Positions 5,819 through 12,964 of a stretch of 13,812 nucleotides of DNA are shown in pieces. The stretch spans positions 1-13,812 of the forward strand of contig CAZNFW010000064.1 of NCBI GenBank assembly GCA_964572725.1, in the 5' to 3' direction. The stretch's first letter is position 1. Every line of letters begins with the position of its first letter. The position numbers were made by a program, and so were the translations under genes. This DNA comes from Rosettibacter sp964572725. Lineage in GTDB: Bacteria; Bacteroidota; Ignavibacteria; Ignavibacteriales; Melioribacteraceae. The notes beneath the pieces are model-generated. The model searched no databases and had not been told where the DNA came from. It worked only from the letters and a program-made list of their open reading frames with translations.

Positions 5819-6497
5819 CAGGACTAATAAAAAGAATTATGAAAGATATTATCCCTATTGTAATTGAATAAATTACATTTTTTGATTGCACATAAGTTGA
5901 AATAATAAACAAGATTAGGCTCCATAACAAAAAAATAACTTCAATAATAATCAACATGTAACTTTGTACTGTTTTTATAATGAATGGAGATGGATTAAAA
6001 GTAAACCAATAATGTCCAAATAAAGCATATTCAACTGGTGTTAAAATTAGTAAGGCAATTATTAATGGCATGAATGAATATGTGTAAATTGAAAAGTTAT
6101 CCTTAAACCTATTTTTGATATGAAAGAGAATATTATTTAAATAAATTAAAAATATTATCACAATAAATGTGACGATAAAAAATGCACTGGTAAATAAACA
6201 TACACTTAATATATTATCATTCTGAATACTTTTTAATTTTAGAGCATTGTAAATAATGAAGGAATTAATAGTTAATTTGATTGCAGAAAGTATTAACAGA
6301 AATAATGTAAAATTTTTATGTTCCGCATAAATGATATTTTTTACAGCTTCAGCTGGCGACTCAATAAGCTTTCCAATTGTAAACCATAAATCAATATTTG
6401 GAACTCTTGTTCTAAGATAAGCTTTACAATTTGAGCAAATCAATGCGTAGAATGGATTTTCGCTGCCGCAATTTTTACAGACCGTAATATTTTTCAA
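5796..6497 (-). CDS. Zinc-ribbon, Yip1-like multi-pass membrane protein
   Basis: Residues 7-24 hold two CxxC pairs (Cys7/Cys10 and Cys21/Cys24), a zinc ribbon at the cytoplasmic N-terminus. From residue 36 the sequence resembles the Yip1 domain (WFTIGKLIESPAEAVKNI), followed by five or so hydrophobic segments between about 62 and 232. The length is 233 residues. The start is TTG at 6497. It has a clear ribosome site, GAGG at 6506-6509, 8 bases upstream, and no internal Met lies before the ribbon. This start overlaps the TGA of the DUF5683 gene by 4 bp. The 3' end overlaps ppx by 23 bp in the convergent sense. It is the last gene of the minus-strand run. The function of bacterial Yip1-like proteins is not known to me; placement in the family is moderately sure. 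Confidence 0.82.
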   Translation of the reverse strand: MKNITVCKNCGSENPFYALICSNCKAYLRTRVPNIDLWFTIGKLIESPAEAVKNIIYAEHKNFTLFLLILSAIKLTINSFIIYNALKLKSIQNDNILSVCLFTSAFFIVTFIVIIFLIYLNNILFHIKNRFKDNFSIYTYSFMPLIIALLILTPVEYALFGHYWFTFNPSPFIIKTVQSYMLIIIEVIFLLWSLILFIISTYVQSKNVIYSITIGIISFIILFISPVIFLYIV

Positions 6498-6997
6498 AAT
6501 CTTATCCTCAATGAAAAATTAATATTTTTTCTAAATGTTGAAGGAGTTATGTCAAAATCAAAAAGATGAGCATCAACATAAGCATCAATAATGTTCAGTA
6601 AATAAGCTAGTCCTATAAATACAGCAGTTAAATCACGCTGGTCTCTGTAATATTCTCGTAAACTTCTAAATCTTAAATTGCCAGAAGGATTTGACTGTGA
6701 AATACTTTGAGAATATAAATCACGATAATTTTTAAACTCTTTATTTTGATTTATCCAATTATAACCTAAGTAACCTAAAGCTCCCCAGATAATTGGGATC
6801 TTCCAGTAAGATTCATTATAAAATTGTCCTAGCCCTGGGAGTAATGCACTTCTTATAACAGCCCCTGCAGGAGATTTTTTCATTATGAATTTATTTGTAT
6901 CTATCTGAGTAGTTATATTTTTAATTGTATCTTCTTGCGCAAATACAATAGACAACGAAGTTACCAGAATTAAAAAAATATTAATTAAGATTCGCAT
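6494..6997 (-). CDS. DUF5683-family protein downstream of ParB
   Basis: With the ATG at 6997 the product has 167 residues. Residues 1-20 are a signal peptide (hydrophobic run, VFA then Q). The core is KSPAGAVIRSALLPGLGQFY, then NESYWKIPIIWGALGYLGYNW. It shows the LLPGLGQxYN and YWKIP motifs and the following hydrophobic segments that define DUF5683, a family often found after parA-parB in Bacteroidota-like genomes. The frame is also open to a TTG at 7009, but that codon lacks a better ribosome site and would put charged residues before the signal peptide, so I prefer 6997. It overlaps the end of parB by 17 bp and the Yip1-like gene by 4 bp. It is an envelope protein of unknown function. Confidence 0.9.
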   Translation of the reverse strand: MRILINIFLILVTSLSIVFAQEDTIKNITTQIDTNKFIMKKSPAGAVIRSALLPGLGQFYNESYWKIPIIWGALGYLGYNWINQNKEFKNYRDLYSQSISQSNPSGNLRFRSLREYYRDQRDLTAVFIGLAYLLNIIDAYVDAHLFDFDITPSTFRKNINFSLRIRF

Positions 6998-7922
6998 TGA
7001 TAATTTCAAAAAGTTCGAATAATCTTTCTAATTCATCCTGAGAATAAAATTCTATAACAATTTGTCCTGTCCCAGAATTATTGATTTTACAATGAACTTT
7101 TGTTCCAAGAATACTTTGTAATTTTTCTTCAAGATTTTTTTGTGATACATTTGCTAAGTCAACACGAAGATTTAAAGATTTCTTTTTGTTTTGCCCATTT
7201 CTTGATTCTAAGTATTTTCTTACTAATTCTTCAACTTTTCTAACCGAGAGATTTTTCTTAATTATTTTTTCATGAATTTCCAGCTGAATTGTTTCACTTG
7301 GCAAATTAATTAATGCTCTTGCGTGTCCCGTAGTAATTTTATTTTCAATTAAACTTTTTTGGATTGGTTCAGGAAGTTTTAACAACCGTATAAAATTTGT
7401 AATTGTTGTTCTATCTTTCCCTACTCGTTTAGCAATTTCCTCCTGCGATAAATTGCACTCATCCATTAATCTTTTATATGCATTTGCAACTTCAATAGGG
7501 TTTAGCTTTTCTCTTTGAATATTTTCAATCAAAGATAAAGCAAGCATTGCTTCTTTTGTTTCGACATTGATGATATAAGCAGGAATTTCTTTAATCCCAA
7601 TTTCTTTGCACGCTCTTAGTCTTCTTTCACCTGAAATTAATTCATAATTGTCTTTGTTAACTCTGCGAACTGTTATAGGTTGAATTAATCCATTTTCAAG
7701 AATAGATTTTTTTAATTCTTCAAGTGCTTCAGGTTCAAATACAGTTCGAGGTTGATAAGGATTTGGGCTAATATTGTTAACTGGAATTTTTGTAAGAATA
7801 TCGAAAGATTTTCCGTCGTCTTTAGGTAATTCTTTGCTTGAAACAGCAACAGGTGCATCAATTTTATCTTTTAATTGTGGATTAATTAATGCATCCAATC
7901 CTCTTCCCAGAGCAGATTTCAT
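6981..7922 (-). CDS. parB: Chromosome-partitioning protein ParB (Spo0J type)
   Basis: ParB binds parS sites and slides along DNA as a CTP-dependent clamp that directs ParA and SMC near the origin. The 313 residues show all expected parts. The N-terminal KSALGRGLDALI (2-13) is the ParA-contact segment. The CTPase domain carries SPNPYQPR (52-59), GERRLRACKEIG (98-109) and ENIQREKLNPIE (133-144). The helix-turn-helix region is LSQEEIAKRVGKDRTTITNF (158-177), then KITTGHARAL (195-204). The C-terminal dimer domain holds GTGQIVIEFYSQDELERLF. The ATG at 7922 has the ribosome site AAGGAG a few bases upstream and overlaps the parA stop by 4 bp. No full parS copy is visible in the window. Confidence 0.97.
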   Translation of the reverse strand: MKSALGRGLDALINPQLKDKIDAPVAVSSKELPKDDGKSFDILTKIPVNNISPNPYQPRTVFEPEALEELKKSILENGLIQPITVRRVNKDNYELISGERRLRACKEIGIKEIPAYIINVETKEAMLALSLIENIQREKLNPIEVANAYKRLMDECNLSQEEIAKRVGKDRTTITNFIRLLKLPEPIQKSLIENKITTGHARALINLPSETIQLEIHEKIIKKNLSVRKVEELVRKYLESRNGQNKKKSLNLRVDLANVSQKNLEEKLQSILGTKVHCKINNSGTGQIVIEFYSQDELERLFELFEIINANLN

Positions 7923-8710
7923 TTTTCTCCTTCCCTCTCTTTTCGAATTTGTAAATTATTTCTTTCTAAAATTTCGGAAGCAAGTGAAATATAATTTTGC
8001 GCTCCAACAGAACTTGCATCATATAAAATAACTGGTTTTGCATAACTTGGCGATTCTGATAAACGCACATTACGATGAATAATCGTGTTATATACTTTTG
8101 TCCCAAAATATTTTCTTACTTCCTCAACAACTTGAAGCGAAAGTCGAAGCCTCTTATCGAACATTGTAAGGAGAACACCTTCTATAGTTAAATTCTCATT
8201 AAAGTTTTTTCTAACAATATTAATTGTATTAAGAAGTTGTCCCAGACCTTCAAGAGCAAAATATTCACACTGAACTGGTATTAACACCGAATCAGCACAC
8301 ACAAGTGCATTCAGAGTAAGCAAACCAAGTGAAGGTGGACAATCTATAAATATAAAATCGTATTTATCATCAATTGATGCAACCGCATTTTTCAATAAAA
8401 ATTCTCTGCCTTCTACCGATACTAATTCTACTTCTGCACCAACCAGATTTATTGTGGATGGAAGAATATCCAGATATGGCATGTAAGTATTTAAGATGCT
8501 TTCTTCAATTTTATTAATACCTACAAGGACTTCATAAATAGTTTTTTCAGGTTTATTTGTTCCAATTCCTGAAGTTGAATTTGCTTGAGGATCAATGTCG
8601 ATTAAAAGAGTTTTAAATTCAGCAGCTGCAATAGATGCAGAAAGATTAATTGCTGTGGTAGTTTTTCCAACACCACCCTTTTGATTTGCAATAACAATTT
8701 TTTTAGCCAT
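7919..8710 (-). CDS. parA: Chromosome-partitioning ATPase ParA (Soj type)
   Basis: ParA is a MinD/ParA-family ATPase that binds the nucleoid and moves ParB-parS complexes. In 263 residues it has the deviant Walker A KGGVGKTTT (11-19, Lys16), IDIDPQAN (37-44), the Walker B-type FIDCPPSLGLL (121-131), and EYFALEGLGQLL (149-160). It lacks the N-terminal DNA-binding domain of plasmid ParA proteins, so it is the chromosomal type. The ATG at 8710 lies 12 bp after the stop of the UPF0173 gene and has no clear Shine-Dalgarno site. Its stop overlaps the parB start in ATGA, consistent with translational coupling of the partition pair. Confidence 0.97.
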   Translation of the reverse strand: MAKKIVIANQKGGVGKTTTAINLSASIAAAEFKTLLIDIDPQANSTSGIGTNKPEKTIYEVLVGINKIEESILNTYMPYLDILPSTINLVGAEVELVSVEGREFLLKNAVASIDDKYDFIFIDCPPSLGLLTLNALVCADSVLIPVQCEYFALEGLGQLLNTINIVRKNFNENLTIEGVLLTMFDKRLRLSLQVVEEVRKYFGTKVYNTIIHRNVRLSESPSYAKPVILYDASSVGAQNYISLASEILERNNLQIRKEREGEK

Positions 8711-8722
8711 AATTTATTTGAA

Positions 8723-9400
8723 TTAGAGTTCTATTTCTTGACCATAATCAAGCACAATGCACTTCTTTCCCATTTGTTCAACTTTGTTTTTAAATTCATA
8801 AGGGTCTGCTATTATTACCGGGAAAGTATTATAGTGCATTGGAATTGCTACTTTAGGATTAGCTAACTCAACTGCTTTTAGGGCATCAGTTATACCCATT
8901 GTAAAATTATCACCTATTGGAAGAAGCATATAATCTAAAGGTGTCATTTCCCCTATTAATTTCATATCATAAAATAAACCTGTATCGCCAGTATGGTAAA
9001 CATTAGTTCCATCAATTGAAAGAATTACCCCGGAAGGTTCACCTGCGTAATAATTATCGGATGTCATAGAGCCGTGATGAGCAATTGTAAATTTTACTCT
9101 ACCAAATTCAAAATTATATGAACCACCAATATGCATATTGTGTGCATTAAATCCTTTACTGATGCAATAATTAGCTAATTCATTAACACATATAAATGTT
9201 GAATTACATCTCTTAGCAATTTTGAAAGCGTCGCCAAGATGGTCTCCATGTCCATGAGTCAAGATTATATAATCTGCAAATACGTCATCAGATTTAACGG
9301 GCGAAGTTGGATTCCCATCAAAAAATGGGTCAATTAAAATTTTCTTCCCATTGTTAGAAGTAAATTGAAAAGCAGAGTGTGAAAAATATTTTAATTTCAT
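8723..9400 (-). CDS. UPF0173 metal-dependent hydrolase (metallo-beta-lactamase fold)
   Basis: The protein has 225 residues and matches the UPF0173/UlaG-like branch of the metallo-beta-lactamase fold. Visible metal ligands are THGHGDH (48-54: His49, His51, Asp53, His54), His108 or His109 in IAHHGS, GDTG with Asp139, and His189 in PMHYNTFP (187-194). The N-terminal MKLKYFSHSAF and ILIDPFF segments are typical. The substrate is unknown; the family is named only for its predicted activity. The ATG at 9400 has a strong ribosome site, GGGAG, 5 bases upstream. The gene stands 56 bp after cdaA and 12 bp before parA, so it probably heads or sits within the partition operon. That link need not mean shared function. 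Confidence 0.93.
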   Translation of the reverse strand: MKLKYFSHSAFQFTSNNGKKILIDPFFDGNPTSPVKSDDVFADYIILTHGHGDHLGDAFKIAKRCNSTFICVNELANYCISKGFNAHNMHIGGSYNFEFGRVKFTIAHHGSMTSDNYYAGEPSGVILSIDGTNVYHTGDTGLFYDMKLIGEMTPLDYMLLPIGDNFTMGITDALKAVELANPKVAIPMHYNTFPVIIADPYEFKNKVEQMGKKCIVLDYGQEIEL

Positions 9401-9456
9401 ATCACTCCCTTTTTTATTTTGTTTAAAAACTACTTATCAAATATAAATTAATTGTT

Positions 9457-10251
9457 TTAATTTTTTTCAGTTCGCTTTGTTTTACGAGAGCTTAGATTTT
9501 TCAGTAAATAATTTTTTAATGATTCTTTTGATAAACCTCTAATTAATTTACCATTTTCAGCAATTGATATGCTTGCGGATTCTTCAGAAACAATTACACA
9601 AATAACATCTGCTTGTTCAGAAATTCCAAGTCCAGCTCGATGCCTCATTCCTAAAGGTATACCTTCTATTTGTGTTACACTTGATAGTGGTAAAGTACAT
9701 CTTGCAGCTTCAATAATTCCATTATTAATTATTACAGCTCCATCATGTAAAGGTGAACGCGGATAAAATATTGAACGAAGTAAATTTTTTGTTACTCGAG
9801 AATTAATTATTTCTCCAGTTTCAACAATACCTCTGATTCCCACACTTTTCACAATAACTATTAATGCACCGTGCTGATGCTGTGCCAATTCAAAGGCTGT
9901 ATCTGCAATAATTTCTGCAATATTATTTTGGTCTGTTTTGATAAAAAATCGCAGCAATGGACTTCTGCCGACAAGAACCAATAATCTTCTAATTTCTGGT
10001 TGAAATAAAATAATAAATGCTATTACCCAGATATCAGAAATTAATTTTAATAACCAACCTGTTGCCTTAAAATTTGCCACCTGTGCGATGAATGATAAAA
10101 ACAGAACTATAAGCAAACCGTAAAAAATTTGAGCAGCAATAGTTCCTTTAATAGTAATATACAATTTATAAAAAATGAATGATACTAATGCAATGTCCAG
10201 TACATCAGTAAAATTTATTGTAATAAATCCAATTTTTATGATTTCAAACAT
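9457..10251 (-). CDS. cdaA: Diadenylate cyclase CdaA (membrane-bound c-di-AMP synthase)
   Basis: CdaA condenses two ATP to cyclic di-AMP at the inner membrane. Three hydrophobic helices lie at about 16-32, 38-57 and 66-83. The LFQPEIRRLL junction (82-91) and the DAC domain follow. Catalytic motifs are SPLHDGAVII (166-175, Asp170-Gly-Ala) and GMRHRAGLG (201-209, Arg203-His-Arg). Both sit where the family has them, and total length (264) is normal. The start overlaps the end of folP by 8 bp, so translation is coupled. A folP-cdaA pair is common in Bacteroidota-like genomes, whereas Firmicutes pair cdaA with cdaR and glmM. No regulator of the CdaR type is seen here. The basic C-terminal tail (SSRKTKRTEKN) is probably disordered. 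Confidence 0.95.
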   Translation of the reverse strand: MFEIIKIGFITINFTDVLDIALVSFIFYKLYITIKGTIAAQIFYGLLIVLFLSFIAQVANFKATGWLLKLISDIWVIAFIILFQPEIRRLLVLVGRSPLLRFFIKTDQNNIAEIIADTAFELAQHQHGALIVIVKSVGIRGIVETGEIINSRVTKNLLRSIFYPRSPLHDGAVIINNGIIEAARCTLPLSSVTQIEGIPLGMRHRAGLGISEQADVICVIVSEESASISIAENGKLIRGLSKESLKNYLLKNLSSRKTKRTEKN

Positions 10252-11434
10252 TTTGCAGCAATTCTGGTTTTTCTATAAATAAATTTATAAGTGAAGCATA
10301 TTTTGATTTTTTGACATTGTGAGTTCTTATAAAACGTGCACCATTTTTAATAGCAAGAGTTTCTGCAACAAGCGTAGGATCATCTCTTTCATCAATTGCT
10401 ATGTTTAATGCTTTCCCTAAAAATGATTTTCTTGAAACACCTATATAAATTGGAAATCCTAAACCCTTGAACTCGTTTAATCTTTTAATTAACTCGTAAT
10501 TATCCATAACTCTTTTTCCAAATCCAATACCTGGATCAATTAAAATATTTTTTAAATTGTGTTTTTGAGCTTCTAAAGTTTTCTCTATAAAAAATTCATA
10601 TAATTCGGAAACAACATCTTCATAGTGTGGATTATTTTGCATTGTTTCAGGATTTCCTTTCATATGCATAAGAACATACGAAGCATTATATTTTTTTGCT
10701 ACATCTAAAATTTTATTATCAAAACTAAATGAACTTATATCGTTTATAATTTTAACACCTAATGATAATGCAATCTCAGCCACTCTAAATTTAGTAGTAT
10801 CAATTGATAAAACAGTATCAGGTTTTAATTTCAAAATTTCTTCAACAACAGGTATTACTCTTCGTATTTCTTCTTCTTCATCAACAGGTTTAGCTCCTGG
10901 ACGGCTTGACTCGCCGCCGATATCAATTATTTCTGCGCCCTCTTCAATAAGTTTTAATGCATGTTCTACTGCAGCATTTTTCTCAAAAAATTTTCCTCCA
11001 TCTGAAAATGAATCAGGAGTTACATTCAATATGCCTACGACGTGTGCTTTGTCCATTTCAAATACTTTATTTCCAATTTGTATGGACTTATTGTCATAAT
11101 CAATAAAATTTTGAATAACTCTATTAACCTTAAAACCAATATCTTCATTTCCAATTGCAATTATTTCCTTTGCTAATTCTTTAAAAACAGAAAATGTCCC
11201 TAATGCTAACAAATCGGCTGATTGGTTTTTATTCTCAATAACATAACAAATTTCTTTATTGGCTAAAATTATTTTTTTTATTCTCTGACATAATTTAGAA
11301 TCAAGATTACGAATTTCTAATCCATATAAATCATTCTCATATAATTCACGATATATATTGTATTTTTTGCTGTACTTTTTAAATACTTCAGGATAATTAA
11401 TATTGATAAGTTGAATTATCAAATTGTTATTCAA
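10244..11434 (-). CDS. folP: Dihydropteroate synthase, long form
   Basis: FolP joins p-aminobenzoate to the pterin pyrophosphate in folate synthesis. The catalytic barrel begins near residue 130: GILNVTPDSFSDGG (134-147), DIGGESSRPG (171-180), SIDTTK (210-215), INDISS (230-235), IDPGIGFGK (299-307), SRKSFLG (334-340) and RTHNV (370-374). With 396 residues it is about 120 longer than usual. The N-terminal 126 residues include a DLLALGTFSVFKELAKEI segment like the extension of some long DHPS proteins known to me from clostridia. The start is TTG at 11434 with AAAGG about 10 bases upstream. The first internal ATG (residue 127) would remove the extension and leave a bare barrel, so the exact start is the least certain point. 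It lies 18 bp after rpe and overlaps cdaA by 8 bp. Confidence 0.93.
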   Translation of the reverse strand: MNNNLIIQLININYPEVFKKYSKKYNIYRELYENDLYGLEIRNLDSKLCQRIKKIILANKEICYVIENKNQSADLLALGTFSVFKELAKEIIAIGNEDIGFKVNRVIQNFIDYDNKSIQIGNKVFEMDKAHVVGILNVTPDSFSDGGKFFEKNAAVEHALKLIEEGAEIIDIGGESSRPGAKPVDEEEEIRRVIPVVEEILKLKPDTVLSIDTTKFRVAEIALSLGVKIINDISSFSFDNKILDVAKKYNASYVLMHMKGNPETMQNNPHYEDVVSELYEFFIEKTLEAQKHNLKNILIDPGIGFGKRVMDNYELIKRLNEFKGLGFPIYIGVSRKSFLGKALNIAIDERDDPTLVAETLAIKNGARFIRTHNVKKSKYASLINLFIEKPELLQNV

Positions 11435-11452
11435 TGTATTAATCCTTTGTTG

Positions 11453-12121
11453 TTAGCTGTTGTTAATAAGATTTTTAAACTCTGCAGTTGCAGCAGTTTT
11501 ATTATCATTTCCAAAAATTGACCAACCAACAACAAATATATTGCACCCTGCATTTGATACATCTTTTATATTTTCTTTTGTTAAACCTCCATCTACTTCA
11601 ATTAAAAAATTGTATCCCCTCTCTCCTCTAATGTTAGAAAGCTCTTTTATTTTTCGCAGACTGCTGTGAATAAATTTTTGTCCGCCAAATCCTGGGTTAA
11701 CAGACATGACTAGTACCAAATCTACATATTCTAAAATTTCAATCAATGAATGCACAGGAGTAGAAGGATTAATTGAAACACCTGCTTTAACTCCTTTACT
11801 TTTGATATAATCAATAGTTCTATGTAAGTGAATTACTGCTTCCTGATGAACAGTTAAATAATTTACACCAGCTTCAACAAAATTGTCAATTAAATTATCA
11901 GGATTTTCAACCATTAAATGAGCATCGATTGGTAAATTAGTAATATTCCGAATTGATGAAATAACCATAGGACCAAATGTTAAATTCGGAACAAATCTGC
12001 CGTCCATTACATCACAATGGATTAAGTCAGCTCCGCCGATTTCTACTAATCTTATTTGTTGTGATAAATTTGAAAAATCAGCAGAAAGTATTGATGGTGC
12101 TAACAATTTTTTTGTTACCAT
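11453..12121 (-). CDS. rpe: Ribulose-phosphate 3-epimerase
   Basis: Rpe interconverts ribulose 5-phosphate and xylulose 5-phosphate in the pentose phosphate pathway. The 222-residue TIM barrel shows LAPSILSADFSNL (7-19), HCDVMDGRFVPNLTFG (35-50; metal ligands His35 and Asp37), DAHLMVENP (67-75; His68), MSVNPGFGGQKF (139-150) and EVDGGL (175-180; Asp177). The phosphate-binding loop near the end reads VVGWSIF (197-203) where most family members have VAGSAIF or similar. The ATG at 12121 is 6 bp after the stop of the PASTA gene and has a weak GTGAG ribosome site overlapping that stop. Adjacency to a PASTA protein is frequent in this bacterial branch. Confidence 0.96.
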   Translation of the reverse strand: MVTKKLLAPSILSADFSNLSQQIRLVEIGGADLIHCDVMDGRFVPNLTFGPMVISSIRNITNLPIDAHLMVENPDNLIDNFVEAGVNYLTVHQEAVIHLHRTIDYIKSKGVKAGVSINPSTPVHSLIEILEYVDLVLVMSVNPGFGGQKFIHSSLRKIKELSNIRGERGYNFLIEVDGGLTKENIKDVSNAGCNIFVVGWSIFGNDNKTAATAEFKNLINNS

Positions 12122-12127
12122 ATGAAC

Positions 12128-12856
12128 TCACTTATTTAGTGTTATTACTACATTAATACTATCACCAGCATTAACAAGAGTATTTTCACTTGGCTGCTGG
12201 TCAACTATTGTATTTGGCAAAAGAGATTTAGAATATATATAAGTTTTTAATCCAATGTTTAAAGAGTAATTATGTAATATTTTTTCAGCTTCTACCAAAG
12301 ATTTACCAATTAAATTTGGAACTTTTATTTTCCCTAATTGAGGTCCCATACTAACTTTCAACCTAACTTTCGTACCTACAGGCAAATCTTTTCCTTCATG
12401 ATACTGCTGTTCTGCAATTGTATTGGGTGGAAATTCCGAAGTTATTTGTTCTAATGTATCTATAATCAATCCAAGTTTTTGAAGTATTATTTGAGCATCT
12501 CGCACAGATTTATTAATCAAATACGGCATTTTAACTGTTTGCAATCCCCCGCTAATAGTCAAATATATTTTCCTATTTTCCTTTACATAAGTATTTGACA
12601 GTGGCTTTTGAAAAATAACATAATCTTTATCATATTTTTCATCATAGCGGGAAGTACTAATAATCGGATTAAGATTTAATTCCCTGAGAATTCTTATTGC
12701 CTCATCTTTGTGTCTTCCAACAACATTAGGAACTTTTAATTCATTACTGCTTACATAATATGGAAGAATTATTGAATCTATTATAATTATTGTTACAATT
12801 AATGAAATTCCATAAATAGCAGCTTTAGTTAAAAAGTTTTTTGAAATGATGCTCAT
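12128..12856 (-). CDS. Membrane-anchored protein with three PASTA domains
   Basis: The 242-residue product has a short cytoplasmic N-terminus and one membrane helix (13-33). Three consecutive PASTA domains then face the periplasm, at about 41-104, 108-171 and 177-240. Each begins with a VPN/MPY-type strand (KVPNVVG, KMPYLIN, KVPNLIG), continues with a helix of A..IL..L pattern, and ends in a strand such as IYLTISGG, VRLKVSMGP or INVVITL. PASTA domains bind peptidoglycan or muropeptides in kinases and penicillin-binding proteins. Here no kinase or transpeptidase domain is attached, so a cell-wall role is inference. The ATG at 12856 is the first gene of the minus-strand run, with only a weak AAGAA ribosome site. 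Confidence 0.93.
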   Translation of the reverse strand: MSIISKNFLTKAAIYGISLIVTIIIIDSIILPYYVSSNELKVPNVVGRHKDEAIRILRELNLNPIISTSRYDEKYDKDYVIFQKPLSNTYVKENRKIYLTISGGLQTVKMPYLINKSVRDAQIILQKLGLIIDTLEQITSEFPPNTIAEQQYHEGKDLPVGTKVRLKVSMGPQLGKIKVPNLIGKSLVEAEKILHNYSLNIGLKTYIYSKSLLPNTIVDQQPSENTLVNAGDSINVVITLNK

Positions 12857-12964
12857 GTTAATTCTTTTATTTTTCTAATCGTAAAAATAATAAACTTTAT
12901 AATGAATATTTTTGCATTAAAAAATTTTTAGTTAGTTTATTTATAAAATATTTAAAGGTTCGAC
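12857..12964. promoter_or_regulatory. Divergent promoter region between the PASTA and GlmU-like genes
   Basis: These 108 bp separate two outward-facing start codons, so promoters for the nine-gene minus-strand run and for the plus-strand gene must start here or nearby. TATAAA (12940-12945) on the plus strand is a possible -10 element, but no good -35 partner is visible. I cannot fix either promoter exactly. Confidence 0.4.

Noticed and set aside
7290..7300. TGTTTCAC-like half of a parS site inside parB
   Set aside because: Only the left half of TGTTTCACGTGAAACA matches; the right half (TTGGCAAA) does not. I see no full parS in the window.
7774..8031. Open frame of 85 codons on the plus strand across the parA-parB junction
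   Set aside because: It is a shadow of two certain genes. Frames at 8681-8866, 9569-9766 and 11460-11669 are rejected for the same reason.
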